In this document: positions 54,840 to 64,000 of the stretch, piece after piece | Layout of the letters: each line of letters opens with the position of its first letter | Position numbering within the stretch: position 1 is the first letter of the stretch | The notes under the pieces: generated by a model | What the model was told of the DNA's origin: nothing | Seen by the model: only the letters and a program-made list of their open reading frames with translations | Database searches by the model: none | Assembly: GCA_047495785.1 (NCBI GenBank) | Contig: JBLDXI010000036.1 | Location: 1,240,001 to 1,304,000, forward strand | Origin: Lepidodermella squamata | Taxonomy: Eukaryota; Gastrotricha | Length of the DNA: 64,000 bases | Direction of reading: 5' to 3' | Position numbers and translations under genes: made by a program

Positions 54840-57420
54840 ATTCGCCTTTTGCCGTACCGAGGATGTATTTCGTATAGATTTAGGCCGAAAACGTTGTAGT
54901 ACCGTGCAAGCTCGCAGTGGCTTTTTCTGTGCTCATTCCAACCTTATTAGGGTCAAGTCTCGCAAATGCCATTCCCTATCGAAAGCGGGACGTAAAAACC
55001 CAACATTCGCGATTCGCAACGTAAATCCAACAGAGCTGGAAAACTTGCAAAAATGTCGCACCTGGTGCGTGGGCAATTTTCAGGAAAGTAGGAAATTTTT
55101 AAGGTACATAGTGACGCCAACTTTGCGTGGCCGTTTTCAACCAAGCGGAACGGGATTCTGCGGCAAAATCAATTATTTCTTAATTATTTGCTGTAAATAA
55201 ATTAGTTAATGAAAGTTATTATTAATTTCATAAAGAAAATAATTAAATTTAGAGTTTCTATGGCGATTGGGATTGTTTATCGGCTGAAGTAGTCTCGCGT
55301 CGCCTCGCGTTTGCTGGTGCTGAGGCGTCAAGTGGCTAACGTGAGGTGGGTTAAGCTGGACTTGTACGTTTTCTGTTCGTTATCGGCCGATTTATCCGTG
55401 TTGTAGGTGTACGATCCTACTCCTGAGCATCCTCAAATTGTATAAACAGCCAGCCAAGTTCAGCACGCCTCAATATGCCTTCCTCAATCTTAAAACTTAC
55501 AAGTATCTGTGAAACATGCGGTATTGTTACTCAAGAGTAAACGAATTATCCCTTTCAATCTCATCCGTAGTTGAATTGCATCATTGAGATGGTGAACAAG
55601 AAATGATTACGAGTTCTGTTTTGTTCACATCTATTTATTGGCTATGCAAACAGGAATCGACAATCTATAATGCGAATTTAATCGATAATGCGAAAGATCT
55701 CACAGCAAGGTATCGTTCAACTCAGGAACTAAGGAGTCGTAGGTGACATAAATAAAAATGATCTGCCCACCAAGCTTTTTGTACTTTGTATTACAAAAAA
55801 CGAGGAAACAGTGATGGCTAATGGATAAATCGCACGACTCAATACTGTGAAAAACAATCTTCAAGACAGCTGGCTGCACAAAATAATAGACTAAATTTGA
55901 TCAAGTTGGAACGAGGAATTACGAAACCAAAGTAGTGTTAGATAACAAGTGAAATCAGACCAGCCGCCAGCAACTGAGCAACGAGGAGACGCATTTTTTT
56001 TTAACGAATTTCAGACAGACACCTCATGACTGTTATCAACTCCAAATAAAACCCTGCTAATCAACTCTAGTGAATTTCAAAGCAGGTAGATGAATGTAAT
56101 GATGCTGCCAACAAAAAACAGGAATAGATCATCGCACAGAGGAATCCGTAGTTTCGAGTACCAAGAAATAAGCTAAGCATGCCCGTTCACAAATTTCGCG
56201 GAAGAAGAATCGACAAGACGCAGTCCTAAATAAAGAACAATCACGCGAAACTGGTAGGGCATGACGGCGGGTGAAGCAATACCGTATAGATGAAATCACT
56301 CGAATTTTATGATTTTCAGGCAGAAAATTGTTGACCCAAGTTATTTAAATCAATTGTGAAAATTATAGATCTAATCTTATATCAAAGCAGGTATTCAAGG
56401 TCGCAAACACGGAACAATAGCAAGCTTCAAATACAAAGATAAGACCGGCCATCACTGCAATAGGTATCGGCAGTTGGAAAAACACCAGAGGAAGCTAAAG
56501 TTTTATAATGAACGGATGTTTTCATTCGACGAATGAGTTCCGAAGCGAAGCGCAGGCTGCGTTGAATTTGTTGAGTTACCTCGAAATTTGCGGCTAATCG
56601 ACTCACAATCGACTCGCAAATAGATTTCGACAAGGCTGAAACACAAATCAAATTGTAAATTCGATGAAAAAATGAGAAATAAATTAAAAATTTGATTGGC
56701 AAAATATCAGAATACAAAAAAGTCGATTGGGTGACTAAACAAGAGGGACATCTTTGAACTTGAGAGGATTAACTGAAGAAGATATTTTTTTCCAAATGAA
56801 ATTCCCATACATTTTCATTCCCTTAAATTTGCCAGAATTATTCGAAATTTATTCGCAATATGCAAATCAAAGAAATGGAAGAATTTATTTTTTCTATGCG
56901 AATCGTTTCAAGTGAATAAAACTCAAGCGTAACAGCAATTCCTTCGCAATTAAAGTTTTCGAAATTAGTAAATTTAACGATTCCAAGTATCGATTTTAGA
57001 AATCAGTAATTTTCCCGATATCAGCTGTCTTGGAACCTAACATCGATCATTTTTCTACGTAGCTTAGGGCACCATGTAGCTACGATACAAAAACCCAAGG
57101 ATCAGGGAGGGCATCAGTATCGATCAAAAAACGAAAACGCCTAAATCGCAAAAAATCTGAAAAATTGAGTACCAGGATGCTTAAATTCAGTGCTGGATCC
57201 TCATTTTTAGTTGTGGAAATATTTGGACCTAATTAGTAATGGTTGAGATACGATGTATTCAAGACGAAAATTACACATCGCCCATTCCTGATACCCAAAA
57301 TACAGGCTATATCCGGAAAGTAGCAACTTGACTAATGTTTAGTCTGACTTGCTTTGGAATCTCTTGAAATGAGTAAAAAATGTCGTGAAATCCGAAATAG
57401 ATGACAAAACCGTGTTCATA
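54840..57420. other. Gene-poor region, nothing recognised
   Basis: No exon, RNA gene or strong repeat could be supported across about 2.6 kb. A possible heavily decayed hAT MITE copy (CACAGGGGGTGCCCTTTGGTTTT and GGATTTTACTTCGCGCACT) precedes it at about 54740-54830. Confidence 0.45.
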
Positions 57421-57429
57421 GGGCAGGCG

Positions 57430-58830
57430 TCGGTCTTAATTCATAACAAAACAATGCGATTTCATAGCGTTTTTCGAGCGTTTTCAAAAGCGTTCAGCAT
57501 TCAAGAAAGTTAGCATTTAGCATTGGAAAAAATATTACTTGGGTAAAATTGACAGCAAATAATGTGACGAGGCATCCGTAAATTCTTCCCGATTATTTGA
57601 CGATTTTATTGACTTTCTGCGCGGGCGGAAAAATGTGAAAAATTGCTACCAAGGGGATCGAAAAACGATTTTTCTATTCACCTGATTTAGACCGGATATA
57701 TTTTATTTGGAGGAGGGCGGTACATTTGAAAAATGGGTAACGAAGCCAGCGAAATGGGATGCCTTCGTCCACGAATTTTTGATACCGGTTAGATACAATT
57801 TTTGGGCCGGCGGAAAAATGTGAAAATTCCTATCTAAGACAGCGGCAGGCCGTGCCTCTACCCGCGGTTTTTCTCAATTTATAAATTCGGAATAGTGCAT
57901 TTTCCTCATTTTGGCGCATTATAGACTTCAGTACCTATTCTCACCGATTTACCGGGGAAACAAATAAGTTCACTGCGAGGAAACCACGACTAAAGCTCGA
58001 TCGGAATTAATCGGGAATTATCGGTATATTCAACTTAAGTGAAGTTAATCTGGATTCATCAGATTGTTCCTGCCAAAAAATGCCGGGGCGGCCTACGGCA
58101 ATCTATATGAAAATTTCTGGAATATATCGGAGAAAAGTCCGAGAAATTTTTCAGTAACCCTGGAATTTCAAAAATAAAATACCGAATTTTGCAGAATTTT
58201 CATTAAAGCTATCAACGAATAAATTCTGAAATTTAGGGCATGCATGCTGCTGAAATTAGACAAATTATGAGTGTTTTCGATGCAAATGTTTTGCAAATGG
58301 CAACTCAAAGATCCCGAACATTTTTTTTCGATGACAAATGATATTTAATTAATCGGCTGATAATTTTGCCCATCAGGTAAAAATAAGCAAATTCTTACCA
58401 ATTCATCGATGAGGCATGTTGACTAGATCTCGACGTATGATAGAGCCAGCGCCCTCATCAACCAATCATTCAATTGACATTCCTTCATCCCGAATCCCGA
58501 ATAACACGCGATCCTCTTTCATGGGTTGCTTGGGCCGGTGGTGGCGCCGGTGGTTGGCGACCCTGGTGCTGTTTTGTCACGCTCGCCGTAGTCGTGCTGG
58601 CGCATTCTGTGGAGGCCACGCTCGCTAATCACTGTGTTGAGCGCGAGAATGTAACACTTTCCAATCGACTCGAAAACTTGAAATGCGGCATCTGAAAATA
58701 AGAGAAAATAGCTTTGATGACGTGGGTTTTTTCATGATGCAATGTTTGTCGGGAAGTCCGAAGTTCGAGATGCATACGAAAAGATCCATATTTTTCCCGA
58801 AAAAAACCCGAATTTTGTCCGAATTTTGTA
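57430..58830. repeat. Long direct repeat X, copy 1
   Basis: About 1.35 kb aligns in the same order and orientation with 62280-63625. Landmarks are CGGTCT-AATTCATAACAA, TTATTTGA-G, GGGCGGAAAAA-TGAAAAATTG, the block GAGGCATGTTGACTAGATCT, and GGGCCGGTGGTGGCGCCGGT. Divergence is moderate, with many small indels. Short open frames inside are not conserved as protein. Probably an unclassified transposon or a segmental duplication. Confidence 0.8.
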
Positions 58831-59454
58831 GATGGTGAATAAAAAAGCTTCAACTTGCCTAGAAAAATCAATGGTCTTTCACAGAATTTTGGTCGGTCAT
58901 AGAAGGATAGAAAGCCAGGGATATTAAATAGGAAATAGGTGGTAATAATGCGCAGTTACGGTAAAAATGTATCTCTTCACACTTTTCAAAGCTGGACATA
59001 TATTTTTGTAAACAAATTTGAAATTGTAATGAGAACTACGAAATCAGACGACGTAACCCCATTTTTTATGCGGAAAAGAGGGTGCAAATTATCTGATGAA
59101 ATTTGGCAGGCACTGATCTTCCAATCGTAATACCGATTTTGGAACGCGAAGGAAATTGCTTTGAATGAGTCAAGAAATCGGAGGGCGACCTTCGTCAAAG
59201 AATTGAACCTCGATGCAAGGCCTTGCCGGCATCTATTCCTGTTTATAGCACGGCATTGAAACACCTTGGAATCCTAGAATCGTCCTTATTCAAGTCAACA
59301 CACCTTTCGCCATTTGCTGGAAAATATAGAAAATACCCCAAACCCTATTTTTCACTTGCTACCGGTCAAATAAAAATTAAGTCTATTTTCTTCGATGCAT
59401 TAATCAAAAAGGGAATCGGCTGATATTTTTGCCAATCAGATGAAAAAGGAATAA

Positions 59455-59753
59455 GAAAATTATTACCGATGGCTGGGACATGCTGACTGTATCTTGACGC
59501 TTGCTATGGGAGCCAGTTCACTCGTCAACCTGTTATTCGATTAGCAATCCTTGTTACCCGCCTAACACGCCTCGAGTTGCTAAGGCTGGTGGTGGTGCCG
59601 GTTGTGGTCGACGCTGGTGTCGCTTTGTCACGCTCGCCGTGTTGACGCATACTACGATGGCTACGCTCGCGCGAGAATGTCCCACTTTCCAATCGACTCG
59701 ACAATTTGAAAAATCATCTGAAAATAAGAAAATAGCTTTAATGACTTGGCTTT
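59455..59753. repeat. Repeat X, copy 3 (divergent), split by a LINE
   Basis: Blocks GACATGCTGACT--ATCT, CTGGTGGTGGTGCCGGT, GTCACGCTCGCCGT, GCGCGAGAATGT-ACTTTCCAATC and GAAAATAAGAAAATAG match the right third of copies 1 and 2. The copy is interrupted at 59753 and resumes at 60863 (ATGACTTGGCTTTTTCGCGATG), on the far side of a LINE insertion. Confidence 0.75.
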
Positions 59754-60862
59754 CCCCCGACGATGAAATTCTATTAGATAAAAATCCAAATTTAACGGAA
59801 ATTACTCTCACCGAAATTAAAAATGCCATCGACCACATGAAAAACGGTAAAGCCCCGGGTATAGATGAAGTAAGACCCGAAATGATCAAAGCTCTGAGCG
59901 AGGCCAATATTGAATGGCTCAGGGAAATTTTGAATCGAGCTTGGATAGATAAGAGGGTCCCAGAAGAATGGTCAACGGCTATAATTACCCCAATTTATAA
60001 AAATAAAGGTGAGAAATCAAAATGCCAAAATTAACTAAACTACAGAATTTCTAAGGCAGGCAGTGTTTTCGGCGCCATGAATAAATTCATGTGCAACAAA
60101 AGTCAGGTTTCCATAGTTACAAAACTTAAGGTACTGACATGTGTTATAATACCTACCATCATTTACGCCTGCGAATCGTGGAACATATCGATAGCCCAAG
60201 AAAATAGACTAAACACTATAGAATATCGATGGCTTCGATCTATAGTAGGTGTCCACCTAATGGACTATATTCCAAATATAGACATTCGACTTGCGTTATG
60301 CGGAGGTCTCATTGAAGTGAGCCGCATTGTTGAAAAACAAAGGCTAAGATATCTAGGGCACATAATTAGGTCACGTGACTATGACGTAGAAGGACTAATA
60401 CACAAAATATATATTTGGACGCCTCCGCTTGGGTGGTTTGCACCCAGAGGTAGACCTCGAACCAGATGGATCAACGGAGTGCATAGAAGCTTAATTAAAG
60501 TAGGTCTTACTAAGGAAATTCGCCGGAAAAAGAAAACCAATAAGAACAATAAGGTCAAGGATAAGAAAAATAAAGCCACCAAGAAACGAGAAAACAGAAA
60601 AAATCCCGGCGAAAAGGATTTTGAGATCAAAATTATTCCCGATGTCCAACTAGCGGAATCGGTTTCTTTTGAAAAAGATGAATGGCGCATGGTTGTTAAC
60701 TCGATTGAAAATTACGAATTCTATACAAAAAGCAGAATCCTCGACTGTGGGGGTGGGTGAGGATCATTCTTCGCCTGCCTTCGCCCTCTTCAAAACCGGA
60801 AACGGTACACGACGCTCAGTCCCGAAGAGGATAAATAAAAACATTATTATTATTATATTATT
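59754..60862 (+). mobile_element. Internally deleted LINE (RTE/BovB-like) with 13-bp target duplication
   Basis: Direct repeats ATGACTTGGCTTT at 59741-59753 and 60863-60875 flank it. The first coding block (TLTEIKNAIDHMKNGKAPGI ... VPEEWSTAIITPIYKNKG) is the N-terminal part of a LINE reverse transcriptase. It joins near 60040-60080 directly to the C-terminal part (IIPTIIYACESWNIS, RLRYLGHIIRSRDYD, APRGRPRTRWINGV). The palm with the catalytic F-x-DD is deleted. The 3' end carries the conserved tail and an ATT-repeat. 5'-truncated and inactive, but the long frames suggest a fairly recent insertion, mobilised by another element's enzyme. Confidence 0.85.
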
Positions 60863-61059
60863 ATGACTTGGCTTTTTCGCGATGTAATGAGAAGGTGGAG
60901 GCCCATACGAAAATTTTCATAAATATCTCGCAAAGAAGCCGGAATTTCGTTCAACGTTGTGGACATTGTAAAATTTGAGACCTCTCATGTTAGCCGAAAA
61001 ATTATGATCAGTCTTTCATTCAATTTTTGTCAGTCATAATTCATCACTTGAATGGGAAT

Positions 61060-62270
61060 ATCAATTTTTAGGGAACTTGTGCCAATGAAAGTAAACCGAT
61101 CAAGCCAATCTACCCGGGAAAAAAATATTCATGGGTCTGAATTATTTAATTGCGGCTAGATTATTTTTCGACGTTCATCAATTCTTTACATACGACATAA
61201 TATTAGTATAGACTGTCTACTCACGGGAAAAGGTGTTTAACGCCATGCCTATATGATTCTAAAATTCTAAAGGAAAAATTCTCGAAACCTTCCAATTATT
61301 CTAATTCTAAGGCTAATTATTAGTGATCACCTTTCTCGAAATGTGTCCTAAAAACGACCGAGCGATGACAAAATGAAATACCGATTTGTTTCAAATTTGC
61401 AATTTTTGAAAATTCAAAATGAAAATTTTCAAATTCAAGAAGCCTGAAAAAAACAGAGGAAATAATTACCGATGGGTCATTGATCGATGCCGACGAAAAT
61501 TGGCGTCTGATATCACAGCCAGAATCTTGATCGTGTCGCCATTCGATTTCAAATCCGGCTGAGCAGAAAACTTGCGGACATAGGGGCCTGCTTCCGCTTT
61601 TGCGTTGCTAGGCCACACTGCGATTTGTGCCCACTTCGCCGATTTGTGCCCACTCTAGATGGCAACGATGTTGAGGTGGACAAGTCCCAATTTTCAACGG
61701 CGTCGGATAGCGACCCGCCATCTATAAAGAACGATGAAAAACAATAAATTGGAAAAATCAACACAGAAAGTTCTTAATTTAAAGTGATTGTAGACAGAGT
61801 ATCGATGCTCCAAGGCTAACATTAGGTCTTCAAATTGTATAAAATCTACCTTAGATGGCATCTGAACTCATGTCTTATTAAAAAAAAACAGCGAGCGGAA
61901 AAAAATAGTTCGATTTCATCTAAGATCTAATTAAGGTATGCAGCTCTTCACGGCTTTTTTCATAGCGAAGTTGGTAGCTTTCTAATATTTCAAAGTTTCG
62001 CAGGAAATGTGAACATTTTTCTAAATTATTCGACCTCTCATTAACCCCCAGCCACGTCCTTGATCCGTAATTTCACCGAAGAAATAACAAAATTTACCAG
62101 GGAAAACCGGGAAAAAGCTTCACTATAAAAAAAAGTTCGCTATTTAGCACGGCCGGTTATTTAGGATAAAAATTACAACAATTCCGAATTGCTAAATATC
62201 AGAAAACTATTTAGAATAATCGCGGGTTATTTATCCTGAGTAACATAGGGAAAAATGGAGTTTAGGGTGT
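61060..62270. other. Gene-poor region, nothing recognised
   Basis: Between repeat X copies 3 and 2. No supported exon or RNA gene. Confidence 0.45.
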
Positions 62271-62279
62271 CCAAAATAG

Positions 62280-63625
62280 TCGGTCTCAATTCATAACAAT
62301 ACAATTCGATTTCAAGGCGTTCAGAAAGTTGGCATTTAACACTGAAAACATATTATTAGGGGAAAATTGACCGCAAAAAGGTGAGCATAAAATCCGTAAA
62401 TTATTCCCGATTATTTGAAGTTCATATTTATATTTCTGAGCGGGCGGAAAAAAGTGAAAAATTGATAGCGAGAGGATCGAATGAGGATGTCTTTATTCAC
62501 GAATTTTCCTGATTTTGGACCCGGTCTATTTTATTGAGAGGGCGGTAAACTTGAAAAAAACTTGAAAAAGGGGTACCACAGCCAGCGAAATGAGAAGCCT
62601 TCGTTCACAGAATATTTGATTTTTGACGGGTTAGATTAATTTTTTGGACTGGTGGAAAAATTTGAAAAATTCATAGCAAAGACAGCGGCATGCCATACCT
62701 CTACCGGCGATTTTTCTCAATTGATAAATTCGGAATAAACTCATTTTCCTAATACTGACGCATAATAGCCTTCAGTACCTGTTCTCAATGATTTACCGGG
62801 GAAACAAACAAGACAACTGAGGAAACCGCGACTAAAACTCGATCGGAATTAATCGGAAATTACGTCTATGGTTTTTCAATCAACTTAATCTGGTTTCATC
62901 GGATTGTTCCTGTAAAAAATTTCTGGGCGACCTTCGGTGATCTATACACAAATTTCGGAAATCAATCGGAGAAACGCCCGTAACCCTGGAATTTTAATAA
63001 TAAATAGCTGAATTTTCGCTAAACTTTCATTAAAGCTATCAAGGAATAAATTCTGAAATTTCGGGCATGCATGCCGCTGAAATTAGACCATTAAAAAATT
63101 ATGAGTGTTTTCGATGCAAATGGTAACTCAAAGATCTAGCACATTTTTTTCGATGATAAATGATAATTAAAAAGGTAATCGGCTGCTAATTTTGCCCATC
63201 AGGTAAATTTAAGCAAATTCTTACCAATTCATCGATGAGGCATGTTGACTAGATCTCGACGTATGATAGAGCCAGCGCCCTCGTCAACCAGTCATTCAAT
63301 TAACATTCCTGCTACCCGAATAACACGCGATCCTCTTTCATGGGTTACTTGGGCCGGTGGTGGCGCCGGTGGTTGGCGACCCTGGTGCTGTTGTCACGCT
63401 CGCCGTAGTCGTGCTGGCGCATTCTGTGGAGGCAACGTTCGCAGTTCACTGTGTTGCGCGCGAGAATGTAACACTTTTCAATCGACTCGGAAAATTGAAA
63501 TGCGGCATCTGAAAATAAGAGAAAATAGGTTTAATTACGTGGGATTTTTCATGATGGAATTTTAGTCGAGAAGTCCGAAGTTCGAGATTCGAGATGCATA
63601 CGAAAAGTTCCATATTTTTCTCGCA
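62280..63625. repeat. Long direct repeat X, copy 2
   Basis: Counterpart of 57430-58830. The best-conserved part is 63225-63480, almost identical to 58405-58680 (GACTAGATCTCGACGTATGA, GGGCCGGTGGTGGCGCCGGT). Conservation concentrated in one G+C-rich block may mark a functional end of the element. Confidence 0.8.
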
Positions 63626-64000
63626 AATTGAGTGGAATTTTTTCAAATTGAGTGGCATTTTCCGCGTGAAGCCACAATTTTAAATTTATATCTGAAATAT
63701 TATTTAAGCGGAATGTTCCGCACAACTTTTATTGTAGAGAGGATTTTTTCGCACGAGAGATCACCATAGAGCTAGTTTTAAGATAGAGGTCCTACTCCTG
63801 ACTAAGCCTGTAAACGCCATGGGCGCCGGATGGATGAATCAGCGTCGAGTGGTTGGAAAAGTAAACAAATCAGGTGAGTTTCGATCGCTCGTTATTCGTA
63901 AACGATTGATTACAATCAATCATACCCGGCGGTTCGAGATGGCTCTTGAAACGACGAGCACATTGATTATTTTTCCGAAATTTAAATATTTTTTGAAATG

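Noticed and set aside
58416-58695. Open frames beginning MLTRSRRMIEP in repeat X
   Set aside because: The nucleotide block is shared between copies, but the frames diverge by indels in the second copy (63242), so protein conservation is not supported.
59501-59740. N-terminal part of the 177-codon frame joined to the LINE
   Set aside because: It is repeat X sequence read through into the LINE; the target-site duplication at 59741-59753 shows the join is an insertion junction.
1-64000. tRNA or rRNA genes
   Set aside because: I looked for TpsiC-like GGTTCGA-TCC boxes and cloverleaf partners. The few GGTTCGA matches (for example near 47806 and 63930) have no partner stems. A tRNAscan run would be decisive.

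Overview
This is a eukaryotic, animal-type window. Genes are split by short GT-AG introns (many 45-100 bp). The proteins are metazoan: C-type lectin and laminin-G domains, a GABA-B-like class C receptor, a clan-3-like cytochrome P450, a GT6 (ABO-type) glycosyltransferase and a NEK-like kinase with ankyrin repeats. The repeats are LINE, hAT, Tc1/mariner-like and long-TIR elements. I read it as a compact invertebrate genome and cannot name the species. All gene models come from manual translation and splice-site reading. Total coding lengths that are exact multiples of three, and agreement between paralogues, were the main checks.

The left 42 kb is a minus-strand tandem array of a gene family I do not recognise. 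Three copies can be spliced completely: 28052-38125 (759 aa), 18469-25042 (1012 aa) and 11583-16161 (697 aa). Each encodes a signal peptide, then 6, 12 or 12 copies of a ~45-residue, usually four-cysteine module, mostly encoded by a pair of small exons, then a lectin-like C-terminus. Two copies end in two laminin-G domains; the third ends in a C-type-lectin-like domain. A fourth copy is a laminin-G pseudogene (512-1770), and the start codon and promoter of a fifth lie at the left edge. Shrapnel of the same exons is scattered between the genes (5.3, 6.7, 8.2, 11.2, 17.3 and 26.6 kb). Copies of a GT6 gene and of a gene like that at 40788-42145 are scattered with it, which points to block duplication of a [module gene - GT6 - membrane protein] unit followed by decay.

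Other genes in this half are a NEK-like kinase/ankyrin fusion (1895-4884), a mucin-like secreted protein with an EB-like cysteine pattern (5579-6361) and a secreted double-knottin peptide of 96 aa (9025-9425). Family introns are loaded with transposons: a long-TIR element with a 9-bp target duplication, two hAT MITEs with 8-bp duplications, a TA-flanked MITE, a foldback, a decayed DNA transposon and a decayed LINE.

The centre (39-52 kb) holds an intact GT6 glycosyltransferase, a membrane protein resembling the N-terminal domain of animal PEP-synthase-like proteins, a P450 (plus strand), an intronless class C GPCR broken by a 23-bp insertion, and a fucosyltransferase-like Golgi enzyme. The right end (49.5-64 kb) has three copies of a small cysteine-rich secreted protein, only one clearly intact, then a gene-poor region of long direct repeats. 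One of those repeats carries a LINE insertion with a 13-bp target-site duplication.

The window is rich in predicted secreted cysteine-rich or lectin-like proteins and in sugar transferases. A role in surface, mucus or immune-recognition biology is an inference from content, not something the sequence shows.
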